Source of the DNA: Frondihabitans sp.
GTDB taxonomy: Bacteria > Actinomycetota > Actinomycetes > Actinomycetales > Microbacteriaceae
Length of the DNA stretch: 15,702 bases
Reading direction: 5' to 3'
Assembly (NCBI GenBank): GCA_025464735.1
Contig: JAODMX010000115.1
Location: forward strand, 1-15,702
The position numbers and the translations under genes are program-made. Under the pieces are notes generated by a model. The model saw nothing but the letters and a program-made list of their open reading frames with translations. It was not told where the DNA came from and did no database searches. The number at the start of each line of letters is the position of its first letter. Position 1 is the first letter of the stretch. Positions 7,780-15,466 of this stretch are shown here, one piece after another.

Positions 7780-7827
7780 TGTGGATCCAGCCAGAGTAAT
7801 CTAGGATCCAATTAGAAGGCGATCCTA
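7780..7827 (+). promoter_or_regulatory. Urease operon control region with repeated GGATCC boxes
   Basis: The 120 bp between the cupin and ureA has GGATCC at 7783-7788 and again at 7804-7809, 21 bp apart (two helical turns). The second box lies in GGATCCAATT, identical to the sequence before the transporter operon. TAGGATC (7802-7808) and GATCCTA (7821-7827) form a 7 bp inverted repeat with a 12 nt spacer. TAGGAT (7802-7807) could serve as an actinobacterial -10 box, with only a weak -35 (TGTGGA, 7780-7785); if so, the operator overlaps the promoter and the ureA leader is about 26 nt. Confidence 0.5.
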
Positions 7828-7840
7828 AAGGGAGACACAC

Positions 7841-8143
7841 ATGCACCTGACACCGGCCGACACGGAAAAGCTGCTGCTGAGTGTCGCGGGCATGGTGGCA
7901 CGCGACCGCCTGGGGCGCGGCATCGCGCTCAACTACCCGGAGACCGTCGCGTTACTCAGCACCTGGGTCATCGAACGTGCGCGAGAGGGCGCCCTCGTGG
8001 CCGACCTCATGAACGAGGGGCGCGAAGTCCTGACCGGCGACCAGGTCATGCCAGGGGTCGCCGAGATGCTCCACGACGTCCAAGTCGAAGCGACGTTTCC
8101 CGACGGTCGCAAGCTCGTGACTCTCCACCATCCGATCCAGTAG
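7841..8143 (+). CDS. ureA: Urease subunit gamma
   Basis: 100 aa, the standard length of UreA. Family landmarks are [11 protein letters not shown] at the N-terminus, [12 protein letters not shown] (residues 29-40), [15 protein letters not shown] in the middle and [21 protein letters not shown] near the end (last 21 residues). It is the small structural subunit of the cytosolic nickel urease, which splits urea into ammonia and carbamate. ATG 7841 follows AAAGGGAG. It is a separate chain, not fused to UreB as in Helicobacter. The next gene starts 16 bp downstream. Confidence 0.98.
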   Translation: MHLTPADTEKLLLSVAGMVARDRLGRGIALNYPETVALLSTWVIERAREGALVADLMNEGREVLTGDQVMPGVAEMLHDVQVEATFPDGRKLVTLHHPIQ

Positions 8144-8159
8144 CGAAACGGACAAGACC

Positions 8160-8516
8160 ATGTCAGCAGCGTCGACCGAGGGTCCGGGTGCGTACCGTAT
8201 CCGCCCGGGCACCATCGAATTGAACGCCGATCGCACGGACGGTGAGCGCATCCGCCTCGTCTTCCTGAACGCGGGCGATCGCCCCATCCAGATCGGCTCG
8301 CACCTGCATCTGCCCGACGCCAACTCGTCGCTGACCTTCGATCGCGCGAGGGCACGCGGGTTCCGCCTCGATATCCCCTCCGGCACCTCTCAGCGCTTCG
8401 AGCCCGGTGCGTCAAGAGAGCACGACGCAGTGGCAATCCGGGGCGCCCGGCGTGTCCCCGGGCTCCAGATCGGCAACACCGGCAAGGAGGATCTCGATGG
8501 TCCAGATCGACCGTAA
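8160..8516 (+). CDS. ureB: Urease subunit beta
   Basis: 118 aa, slightly longer than the usual 100-106 because of a short N-terminal extension before [12 protein letters not shown] and a short C-terminal tail. The core motifs are present: [19 protein letters not shown] (residues 40-58), [21 protein letters not shown] (60-80) and a RRVPGL turn near the end. It packs with UreA and UreC in the (alpha-beta-gamma)3 complex. The ATG start lacks a clear Shine-Dalgarno sequence. The 3' end overlaps ureC by 20 bp in another frame, which supports coupled synthesis of the subunits. Confidence 0.97.
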   Translation: MSAASTEGPGAYRIRPGTIELNADRTDGERIRLVFLNAGDRPIQIGSHLHLPDANSSLTFDRARARGFRLDIPSGTSQRFEPGASREHDAVAIRGARRVPGLQIGNTGKEDLDGPDRP

Positions 8517-10200
8517 ACGCTACGCCGCCATCTATGGGCCAACCGCCGGCGACCAGGTGCGCCTCGGCGACACCGACCTCTGGATCGAGATCGAGAAGGA
8601 CTACACGGTGGGTGGCGAGGAGGCCGTGTTCGGTGGCGGCAAGTCGATCCGCGAATCGATGGCGCAGAGCACGCGCACGCGAGCCGAAGGCGCCCTCGAC
8701 ACCGTCATCACCAACGCGATCGTGCTCGACTGGTGGGGCGTCGTCCGCGCGGACGTCGGCGTTCGTGCGGGGCGCATCGTTGCTCTGGGCCGCTCCGGCA
8801 ACCCCGACCTGGCCGACGGCGTCCACCCGGATCTCGTGATCGGACCGTCGACCGACGTCGTCTCGGGTGAGGGCAGGATCCTGACAGCCGGCGGCATCGA
8901 CTCACACGTGCACCTGCTCTCACCCTCCCAGATCCACGAAGCCCTCGCGACCGGCATCACGACGATCGTCGGCGGCGGGACCGGTCCGAGCGAGGGATCC
9001 AAGGCGACCACGGTCACCCCGGGCGCCTGGCACCTGTCGACCATGCACCGGTCTTTGGACCAGCTGCCCGTCAACCTGATCCTGCTGGGCAAGGGGAACA
9101 CGGTCTCGCAGGAGGCCCTCGCCGAGCAGGCGCTCGGCGGTGCCGGCGGTTACAAGATCCACGAGGACTGGGGCGCCACCCCGGCCGCGATCGATGCGGC
9201 ATTGCGCGCGGCCGACGAGTTCGGCCTCCAGGTGGCGCTGCACTCCGACTCGCTGAACGAGGCGGGTTACGTGCAGTCGACGATCGACGCGATCGGTGGG
9301 CGCGGGATCCATGCGTTCCACGTCGAGGGCGCGGGCGGTGGCCATGCGCCCGACATCCTGTCGATCGCGTCGCTGCCGAACGTGATCCCCGGTTCGACGA
9401 ACCCGACGCTGCCGCACACGGTCAACACGGTCGCCGAGCACCTCGACATGCTGATGGTCTGCCACCACCTCAACCCCGCGGTGCCAGAAGACCTCGCCTT
9501 CGCGGAGTCCCGGATCCGGGCCACGACGATCGCCGCCGAAGACGTCCTTCACGACATGGGCGCGCTCTCGGTCACCTCGTCGGATGCGCAGGCGATGGGA
9601 CGCATCGGCGAGGTCATCGCCCGGACCTGGCAGGTGGCCCACGTCATGAAGGCGCGGCGCGGCTCGCTCGGCGAGACGCTGCCCGCCGACAACGAGCGCG
9701 CTCGCCGGTACGTCGCGAAGTACACGATCAACCCGGCCATCGGTCAGGGAATCGACAGTGAGGTCGGCAGCATCGAGGTCGGCAAGCTGGCCGATCTGGT
9801 GCTCTGGGATCCCCGATTCTTCGGCATCCGGCCCGACCTCGTGATCAAGGGTGGCGGGCTCGTCTGGGGCGCCCTCGGTGATCCCAACGCCTCCATCCCG
9901 ACGCCGCAGCCGGTTCTGATGCGCCCGGCTTTCACGGACGCGATCGGGTCCGACCTCTCCGTGACCTTCGTCGCGCAGGCCGCGCTCGACGACGGACTCG
10001 CGGATCGGCTCGACCTGCGTCGCCGTCTGGCCCCGGTCTCGTCGACGCGAGGAGTGACGAAGCACGACCTCAAGAACAACGACGCCCTTCCTCGCATCGA
10101 CATCACCCCTGACACCTTCGCCATCTCGATCGACGGCGAGGAGGTCGTCCCCGCACCGGTCGACCGTGTTCCGCTGGCTCAGCTCTACACGCTTTTCTGA
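8497..10200 (+). CDS. ureC: Urease subunit alpha (catalytic)
   Basis: 567 aa, normal family length. It holds the bi-nickel centre. H137 and H139 (GGIDSHVH), carbamylated-Lys equivalent K220 in [10 protein letters not shown]222, H249 (ALHSD), H275 (HAFHVEG) and D363 (TSSDAQAMG) match the Klebsiella ligands with a constant offset of +3. The mobile-flap C322-H323 (MVCHHLNP) is also present. The N-terminal domain ([19 protein letters not shown] region) and C-terminal LAQLYTLF are intact, so the enzyme should be active. ATG 8497 has a strong AAGGAGG and lies inside the end of ureB. ureF follows after 6 bp. Confidence 0.99.
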   Translation: MVQIDRKRYAAIYGPTAGDQVRLGDTDLWIEIEKDYTVGGEEAVFGGGKSIRESMAQSTRTRAEGALDTVITNAIVLDWWGVVRADVGVRAGRIVALGRSGNPDLADGVHPDLVIGPSTDVVSGEGRILTAGGIDSHVHLLSPSQIHEALATGITTIVGGGTGPSEGSKATTVTPGAWHLSTMHRSLDQLPVNLILLGKGNTVSQEALAEQALGGAGGYKIHEDWGATPAAIDAALRAADEFGLQVALHSDSLNEAGYVQSTIDAIGGRGIHAFHVEGAGGGHAPDILSIASLPNVIPGSTNPTLPHTVNTVAEHLDMLMVCHHLNPAVPEDLAFAESRIRATTIAAEDVLHDMGALSVTSSDAQAMGRIGEVIARTWQVAHVMKARRGSLGETLPADNERARRYVAKYTINPAIGQGIDSEVGSIEVGKLADLVLWDPRFFGIRPDLVIKGGGLVWGALGDPNASIPTPQPVLMRPAFTDAIGSDLSVTFVAQAALDDGLADRLDLRRRLAPVSSTRGVTKHDLKNNDALPRIDITPDTFAISIDGEEVVPAPVDRVPLAQLYTLF

Positions 10201-10206
10201 TTTCGC

Positions 10207-10881
10207 ATGCTCGCTTCCACAACCATCGCCCTGCTCCTCGCCGATGCCCGCCTGCCCTCGGGGGGACACGCGCACTCCGCGGGGATGGAGCCGGCCCTCC
10301 TCGGCGGGCTGCGACGCGACGACATTCCGGCGTTCCTCCTCGGCCGGGCCAGGACGACCGCCGCCGTGGAAGCCGGCACCGCCGTCGCCGCGCGACACAG
10401 CTTCCTCCACGGAGCGAGCGTCGCGTCGGCGCGGGAGGTCGAGGCCGCGTGGGCCGCTCGCACTCCAAGCGCGGCTGTTCGCGACGCCGCTCGCCTGCTG
10501 GGCCGTGGCTACCTCCGGCTGTCGCTGCGCACCTGGCCTGACGATCCGGCATTGGCTGTCTGCGCTGCCCTCGACCGGCCGCCTCGCGCGATCGTGCTCG
10601 GGGCGATCGCGGCAGCCACCCGCATGGACCCGGCGGATCTGGTGCGTCTCGTGTTCTACGACGAGGTGCAGTCGGCGGCTTCCGCGGTGCTGAAACTCGA
10701 CCCGCTGGATCCTGCGATCCCGGTTTCGTGGGTGCTCGACACCTGCGCCGCGGTCGATTCCCGGGTCGACTCCCTTGCCGCCGTAACCTCACCCGACGCG
10801 ATCCCCGCGGCGGGTGCTCCGCAAGCCGAGGGCTGGGCCGAGGCCCATGCGCTCCTGACCCAAAGGTTGTTCCGTGCCTGA
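10207..10881 (+). CDS. ureF: Urease accessory protein UreF
   Basis: 224 aa all-helical accessory protein that, with UreD and UreG, loads nickel and CO2 into apo-urease and gates UreG GTPase activity. The UreF opening [20 protein letters not shown] (residues 10-29) is clear, as are the [17 protein letters not shown] region and the conserved RLF near the C-terminus (RLFRA). The ATG is 6 bp past the ureC stop with no Shine-Dalgarno sequence, so it probably depends on ureC translation. It overlaps ureG by 8 bp. In this operon it directly follows ureC, where ureE sits in many proteobacterial operons. Confidence 0.95.
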   Translation: MLASTTIALLLADARLPSGGHAHSAGMEPALLGGLRRDDIPAFLLGRARTTAAVEAGTAVAARHSFLHGASVASAREVEAAWAARTPSAAVRDAARLLGRGYLRLSLRTWPDDPALAVCAALDRPPRAIVLGAIAAATRMDPADLVRLVFYDEVQSAASAVLKLDPLDPAIPVSWVLDTCAAVDSRVDSLAAVTSPDAIPAAGAPQAEGWAEAHALLTQRLFRA

Positions 10882-11668
10882 CACCACCCCCACCTCCACT
10901 TCCGGCCGCGCCCTGCGTCTCGGCATCGCCGGACCAGTCGGCGTCGGCAAGTCGTCGCTGATCGCGACCATCTGTCGCAGTCTCGCCCACGAGATTCGTC
11001 TCGGCGTGATTACCAACGACATCTACACAGACGAAGACGCCCGCTTCCTCCGATCGGCCGGGGTGCTTGAGCCCGAGCGGATCCGCGCGGTCGAGACGGG
11101 TGCCTGCCCGCATACGGCGATCCGTGACGACGTCACCGCGAACCTCCTCGCCGCAGAAGATCTCGAGGCCGACTTTGCACCCCTCGACGTGGTGATCATC
11201 GAGTCCGGCGGCGACAACCTGACCGCGACGTTCTCGCCGGCGCTCGTCGACGCACAGATCTTCGTCCTCGACGTCGCGGGCGGCGGCGACGTCGCACGGA
11301 AGGGCGGTCCCGGAATCGCCCGCGCCGACCTCCTCGTCGTCAACAAGACCGACCTCGCCCCGTACGTCGACGTCGACGTTGACCGCATGGTCGCCGACGC
11401 GACCGCAGCCCGTGACGGGGGCGCCGTGGTCGCGCTCTCCCGCACCGACGACGATTCCATCGCTCTCCTGCGCGACTGGGTCGTCTCGATGCTCGCGGCG
11501 CACCGAGCGGGAACGCATCGGCCGCAGGATCCAGGCCCCATGGCCCCGCACAGCCACCTCGACGAGGGTGGTCAGGCTGTCGTCCACACCCACGAGGGAG
11601 ACGAACAGCACGACCACGACCACGACCACCTGCACGGCCGCGGCCGCGGCCACGTCCACCCGGTATGA
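10874..11668 (+). CDS. ureG: Urease accessory GTPase UreG with His-rich tail
   Basis: 264 aa SIMIBI-class GTPase that drives nickel delivery to urease. P-loop GPVGVGKSS is at residues 20-28, the metal-binding C78-P-H80 motif in [20 protein letters not shown] at 110-116, FSPALVD at 120-126 and the guanine-specific NKTD at 157-160. The globular part ends near residue 210. A tail of about 50 residues follows with 11 His between 226 and 262, many alternating with Asp (HDHDHDH), which should bind nickel or zinc. The usual UreG is near 205-230 aa. GTG 10874 overlaps the ureF end; an AAAGG lies ahead. With no ureE in the operon, the tail may replace the UreE nickel store. Confidence 0.97.
   Translation: MPDTTPTSTSGRALRLGIAGPVGVGKSSLIATICRSLAHEIRLGVITNDIYTDEDARFLRSAGVLEPERIRAVETGACPHTAIRDDVTANLLAAEDLEADFAPLDVVIIESGGDNLTATFSPALVDAQIFVLDVAGGGDVARKGGPGIARADLLVVNKTDLAPYVDVDVDRMVADATAARDGGAVVALSRTDDDSIALLRDWVVSMLAAHRAGTHRPQDPGPMAPHSHLDEGGQAVVHTHEGDEQHDHDHDHLHGRGRGHVHPV
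11609..11629 (+). repeat. CACGAC hexamer repeat encoding the His-Asp tail of UreG
   Basis: Three and a half tandem copies of CACGAC, in frame, give His-Asp repeats. Slippage here could change tail length between strains without a frameshift. Confidence 0.75.
11636..11651. repeat. 16 bp GC-only palindrome just before ureD
   Basis: GGCCGCGGCCGCGGCC is a perfect palindrome coding for the Gly-Arg-Gly-Arg-Gly of the UreG tail. It ends 13 nt before the ureD ATG, which lacks a Shine-Dalgarno sequence. Confidence 0.5.
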
Positions 11669-12558
11669 GGAGCGTCACCGAGGTCCGCATCGCTCAAGGG
11701 TCGCCCCGAGCCCGGGTGACGACCGTGCCGGGCGTCGTGGTCGCACGCATCGTCGAGCGGGAGAAGGCTTCCGCCACGGTCGCACTGGTCGCGGGAGGCG
11801 CCGTGCTGCTCGGCGGAGACGACATCGTCATCCGGATCACGGTGGGCGACGGCTGCTCGCTCAGGCTGGACGACATCGGCGGCACGGTCGCCTACAGCTC
11901 GGACGGCAGGCGCAGCTCCTGGCACACGGAGATCGTTGTGGGGCGAGGTGCTCATCTCGACTGGCGAGGGCTGCCGTTCGTCGTCTGCGACGGCGCCGAT
12001 GTCGACCGCCGGACCCGGATCCGGCTCGATCGCACCGCGACCGCTCTGGTGAGGGAGTCGCTCGTCTGGGGTCGGGTCGGTGAGCTCGGCGGTCGCCTGG
12101 TATCGACGACCGTCGTCGAGTACGACGGGGTCCCGCTGCTCGTCGAGAGCCTCGAAGGCGACGGGCGTTCACCGGTGCCCGGAGTGCTGGGGCGCCACCG
12201 GGTCGTCGACTCCCTCCTGGCGCTCGGCTTCCGACCGGAGAGGCCGTCGTCGACTGCCACGTTCCTGCCTCTCGAGGGGCAGGGCGGTCTTGCGCGGTAC
12301 CTGGGCGATCAGACGCACGAGAGCGGTCTTGATCGGGTGCAGGCGTCGTGGGCGGCACCTCAGTCGAGCAGGAACCTCGCAACCCGCTCCCCCACGACGA
12401 CAACCGGCATCGCCGTCGTCGCGCGAGGAACCCGCGGGATGATCGACGCGTCGGCCACCCGCAGTCCCTCGACGCCGTGCACCCGCCCTTCGTTGTCGAC
12501 GACGGCCGCAGGATCGGTCGCGGGACCCATCTTGCAGGTACCCACCGGGTGCCAGTAG
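11665..12558 (+). CDS. ureD: Urease accessory protein UreD (UreH) with antisense-encoded C-terminal extension
   Basis: 297 aa open frame. The UreD beta-rich core is recognisable: [20 protein letters not shown] (residues about 40-59), a [15 protein letters not shown] segment, [17 protein letters not shown], the [16 protein letters not shown] signature near 129-144, and the closing [21 protein letters not shown] helices. UreD is the scaffold that links urease to UreF and UreG and channels nickel. ATG 11665 overlaps the ureG stop (ATGA). Homology appears to end near residue 228 (about 12348); the last ~66 codons run through the 3' end of the GMC gene on the other strand and look like non-homologous Thr/Ser/Ala-rich sequence. 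Only the end of the gene is in doubt. Confidence 0.9.
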   Translation: MRSVTEVRIAQGSPRARVTTVPGVVVARIVEREKASATVALVAGGAVLLGGDDIVIRITVGDGCSLRLDDIGGTVAYSSDGRRSSWHTEIVVGRGAHLDWRGLPFVVCDGADVDRRTRIRLDRTATALVRESLVWGRVGELGGRLVSTTVVEYDGVPLLVESLEGDGRSPVPGVLGRHRVVDSLLALGFRPERPSSTATFLPLEGQGGLARYLGDQTHESGLDRVQASWAAPQSSRNLATRSPTTTTGIAVVARGTRGMIDASATRSPSTPCTRPSLSTTAAGSVAGPILQVPTGCQ

Positions 12559-13871
12559 TTGTCGGGGTGTGCCTCGACGAACGCGGTCAGCGCCCCCAGG
12601 TCTCCCGCCTCAGGGCCGGGATAGATTTCGCGGCCCACCAACGCCGCCATCCGTGGGACCGCCGCGATCTCCCGCAGCTGCTGCATGCCTTCGGCGAGAA
12701 CCCGCGCATCCTTGCCCTCGGGATCGCTCAGGAATCGGTGGTCGATCAGCGGCTTGGACTCGGGATCGCGTGACACGATGCGGACGTGGCCGCGAGACTC
12801 GGGCTGAAGCGCCCCGACGCCGCAGCTCCAGCGTTTCCGGTCGACGAGGTGGGTCGGGCTGAACGGCAGGAAATGCATGTCGAAGACGTCGGGATCGAAG
12901 CTGGACGCCGCCTTGGCCATCGCCTGCTCGTCCGGAGCCCAGCCGGCCGCCCGGATCCTGCTCATCTCGGTTTCGAGTCGGTCGCTTCCCGACCAGCTTA
13001 TGAGAGAGAAGGGCTGATCGTGCAGGTTCTCGCCCACTCCCGGAAGTGATTGCACGACGGGGATGTCGAGAGCGCGCAGTATTTCGACGGGGCCGATTCC
13101 CGAGCGCTGGAGCACCTGCGGCGAGTTGAAGGCGCCACCGGCGACGGTCACGTGGGCCGAGAGCACCACGTGCGTCTCGCCGTGCCAGAGGACCTCGACC
13201 CCCACCGTCGCCCCGTTCTCGACCAGAACGCGGGCGACATGCGCGTCTCCCACGATCCGGAGACCTGGCAGGTGACGCACGGGGTCGAGGTACGCGAAGG
13301 CGGTGTTCCAGCGAATCCCATCGACGATGTTGTTGTCCTCCGGCGCGAAACCGACCGTCTGATCGAGGTCGTTCAGCGTCTCGAGCTGGGGCAGACCCCG
13401 ATCGACCCCGGCGTCGAACCAGGCGTTCTGCCACGGAGTGAGCTCGCTCGCCCGGTAACGCTTGACGCGCATCGTCTCGGTGCCCAGGTCGAACAACGGC
13501 AGCAGCTCATCGGTCGACCAGCCGTCGTTGCCCGCGGCCGCCCAACCGTCGTAATCGGCGCGGTGTCCCCAGGTCTGGGTCGTGCCGTTGAAGTCCGAGC
13601 AGCCACCGATGGCTCGCGCTCGCTCGAAGCCAACGCGTTCTGGAAGCGTGTCGCCCGAGTCGTAGCCCCAGTCGTTCGAGTGACCGAGTCGGGTCGCGTC
13701 AAGCAGGTCGCTCGGCCATTCCGGCGAGCCGAAAGGCCCGAAGTCGGGGCCGGCTTCGAGCAGCAGGACATCGCGCCCTGCTGCGGCAAGGCGCGCTGCA
13801 ACGACGTTCCCGCTGGTGCCGCCGCCGACGATCACATGCTCGGCTTCGCGAGGAAGTGCGTTCTCGGTCAT
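12360..13871 (-). CDS. GMC-family FAD oxidoreductase
   Basis: 503 aa flavoenzyme of the glucose-methanol-choline oxidoreductase family, cytoplasmic. FAD-binding VIVGGGTSGNVVAARL is at residues 13-28, LLLEAG at 36-41, GMC signature 1 ERARAIGGCSDFNGTTQTWG at 83-102 and signature 2 GGAFNSPQVLQRSGIGP at 245-261. The catalytic base His441 lies in [11 protein letters not shown]. Near the end, the usual ANTN segment with the second catalytic Asn/His reads RATTAMP, so that residue is not obvious. It probably oxidises an alcohol (choline-dehydrogenase-like), substrate unknown. ATG 13871 follows GGACGGA and lies 51 bp after the membrane-protein stop. Its 3' end is overlapped antisense by ureD. Confidence 0.93.
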   Translation of the reverse strand: MTENALPREAEHVIVGGGTSGNVVAARLAAAGRDVLLLEAGPDFGPFGSPEWPSDLLDATRLGHSNDWGYDSGDTLPERVGFERARAIGGCSDFNGTTQTWGHRADYDGWAAAGNDGWSTDELLPLFDLGTETMRVKRYRASELTPWQNAWFDAGVDRGLPQLETLNDLDQTVGFAPEDNNIVDGIRWNTAFAYLDPVRHLPGLRIVGDAHVARVLVENGATVGVEVLWHGETHVVLSAHVTVAGGAFNSPQVLQRSGIGPVEILRALDIPVVQSLPGVGENLHDQPFSLISWSGSDRLETEMSRIRAAGWAPDEQAMAKAASSFDPDVFDMHFLPFSPTHLVDRKRWSCGVGALQPESRGHVRIVSRDPESKPLIDHRFLSDPEGKDARVLAEGMQQLREIAAVPRMAALVGREIYPGPEAGDLGALTAFVEAHPDNYWHPVGTCKMGPATDPAAVVDNEGRVHGVEGLRVADASIIPRVPRATTAMPVVVVGERVARFLLD

Positions 13872-13922
13872 TCATCCGTCCGTTCTCGTCGATCTCCTGG
13901 CCGTCCCGCTCGCCGGACGACA

Positions 13923-14462
13923 TCACACCAGCATGCCCGCCATCGCAACCAGCGCCGCCGTCATCACGGCCATCTCCGCGGTGGGAATCGCGAGCCCTGG
14001 CATGGCAGGCCGCCGCGCGACGGCAATCAGGCACCGAGCGCACGAGGCGAGGCACAGGCCGACGCCGAGCAACAGAATCACGATCACCGGATCGGTGCCC
14101 ATCGACATTGATCCGCTCATTCCCGAGCCGAGTCCTCCGGCGGGGCCCTGCTCGGCGAGCACCAGGCCGCCCATCACGATGGCCGCCAGACCGCGGTGGG
14201 CCGAGAAGGTCAGGAGGCCCGACCGGCGCCCTGCCACGAACACGGAGATCGGCGCCACGAGGATGAGCAGCACACCCCAGATCAGCGGGCTGACCCGGGG
14301 CGTCGGCAGCGTTGCGTCGACCATCGCGACCGCCAACAACACGGACGCGACGCTGAACCGAGGGTGCCTCAGGCGGCGATCCGCGAAGAGGAGCCCGACG
14401 CCCGCTGCGGCGCAGAAGGTGACAACACCGAGAACGACCGCGGCCGTGCCGCTCATCGACAT
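13923..14462 (-). CDS. Six-helix membrane protein with Met-rich loop (DUF5134-like?)
   Basis: 179 aa integral membrane protein, not firmly recognised. Hydrophobic helices are at about residues 6-27, 37-53, 60-77, 88-103, 125-146 and 161-179. The loop between helices 4 and 5 is rich in Gly, Ser and Met (GSGMSGSMSMG, 112-122) and helix 5 has CLASCARCL with three Cys. The size and topology recall the actinobacterial DUF5134 group, but this is a weak impression. ATG 14462 shares one base with the stop of the reductase gene; a GTG at 14465 would add one residue. The overlap ties its synthesis to the reductase. No enzymatic motif was seen. Confidence 0.8.
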   Translation of the reverse strand: MSMSGTAAVVLGVVTFCAAAGVGLLFADRRLRHPRFSVASVLLAVAMVDATLPTPRVSPLIWGVLLILVAPISVFVAGRRSGLLTFSAHRGLAAIVMGGLVLAEQGPAGGLGSGMSGSMSMGTDPVIVILLLGVGLCLASCARCLIAVARRPAMPGLAIPTAEMAVMTAALVAMAGMLV

Positions 14463-15466
14463 CACAGCGCAAGCGTGAGCACGGCGCCGGCCGAGCGCGA
14501 GACGCACACCATCAGGCACCGCTGCTCGTCTTTCTCCTGCTCGGTCAGCACATGGTCGCGGTGTTCGGCCTGGCCATCCAGGATCCGGGTCTCGCAGCTC
14601 CCACAGATTCCCTCCTCGCAGTCGGTGAGGACGTCGATACCGGCGTCGCGCACGACCTCAAGGATCGTCTGCGAGCCAGTCACCCGGAAGACCCGGTCGG
14701 ACTGTGCCAGCCGAAGCTCGAAAGCGCCGTCGGCCGACGTGTCGAGGTCATCCTCGGGCGCCTGGAAGAGTTCCACGTGCAGTCGGCGACGAGACGCTTC
14801 GGCACCGAGATCCGCACGGATCGACTCCACCATTCGTTCCGGGCCGCACACGTAGACGTGCGCCGACTCCGGAGCCGCCGCGAGGATGTGCGAAGCCCGC
14901 AGGTCTGGCTGCTCGTCTCGCGGAACGATCCGCACCCGGTCTCCGAACGATGCCAACTCGTCGAGCAGGGCCATGTCCGTGCGGGTGGAACCGAAATAGA
15001 TGAGGTTCCACGGCACGTCACGACGCGCTGCCTCGAGCAGCATCGGCAGCAGCGCCGTGATGCCGATACCGCCGGCAATGAAGAGGTAGTCAGAGGCACC
15101 GTCGAGTCGGAAGTGATTCTCCGCGGACCGGATCCGGAGCAGGTCGCCCTCCGAGGTCTCCTCGGCCAGGTGCCGAGAACCGCCTCGGCCGTCGGGCTCG
15201 CGGAGGACGACGATCCGGTAGGTGTCCCGACGCCCCGGCCAGTCGGCCAACGAGTACTGACGGACACTGCCGTCGGGAAGGAGGACGGCGATGTGGGATC
15301 CTGGCGTCCAATCCGGCAGGAGCCCGCCGTCGGTCGGTCGCAGCCGCAGGGACACGACGTCGCGCGCTTCCACGCGACGCTCGACGACTCTGACCTCCCG
15401 TGATGCCGGCGCCGACGTGCCGACTTCCAACCTCCCGTTGGTGATGTTCGAGGTCATGGCGCTCAC
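14462..15466 (-). CDS. PDR/VanB-type oxygenase reductase (FMN, NAD(P)H, [2Fe-2S])
   Basis: 334 aa electron-transfer protein of the phthalate dioxygenase reductase / vanillate demethylase reductase type. Flavin-binding RQYSL is at residues 69-73, the nucleotide-binding AGGIGITALLPM at 131-142, CGPERM at 207-212, and a C-terminal plant-type ferredoxin domain with C283, C288, C291 and C321. It takes electrons from NAD(P)H and passes them to a Rieske-type oxygenase, which is not in this window. GTG 15466 overlaps the stop of the upstream glutamine-synthetase-like gene (GTGA); an ATG at 15457 is a possible alternative as no clear Shine-Dalgarno is visible for either. It is followed by the membrane protein with a 1 bp overlap. 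Confidence 0.93.
   Translation of the reverse strand: MSAMTSNITNGRLEVGTSAPASREVRVVERRVEARDVVSLRLRPTDGGLLPDWTPGSHIAVLLPDGSVRQYSLADWPGRRDTYRIVVLREPDGRGGSRHLAEETSEGDLLRIRSAENHFRLDGASDYLFIAGGIGITALLPMLLEAARRDVPWNLIYFGSTRTDMALLDELASFGDRVRIVPRDEQPDLRASHILAAAPESAHVYVCGPERMVESIRADLGAEASRRRLHVELFQAPEDDLDTSADGAFELRLAQSDRVFRVTGSQTILEVVRDAGIDVLTDCEEGICGSCETRILDGQAEHRDHVLTEQEKDEQRCLMVCVSRSAGAVLTLAL

Noticed and set aside
10201..10206. A missed ureE gene between ureC and ureF
   Set aside because: Only 6 bp separate the two genes and no UreE-like frame occurs elsewhere in the window.
8920..11659. Long minus-strand open frames (8920-10410, 10103-11659) opposite ureC, ureF and ureG
   Set aside because: They are antisense to unmistakable urease genes and show low-complexity Arg/Gly/Val content without motifs.
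11590..11660. Possible CRISPR-like or regulatory tandem repeat
   Set aside because: The short CACGAC and GGCCGC repeats are in frame and explained by the His-rich UreG tail; there are no spacers.
12340..12370. Terminator between ureD and the GMC gene
   Set aside because: The reading frames overlap here and no stem-loop with a T tract is visible on either strand.
13872..13922. Promoter or small gene between the membrane-protein and GMC genes
   Set aside because: Only 51 bp, with no convincing -10/-35 pair and no open frame; GTCC/GGAC arms are too short to call a structure.
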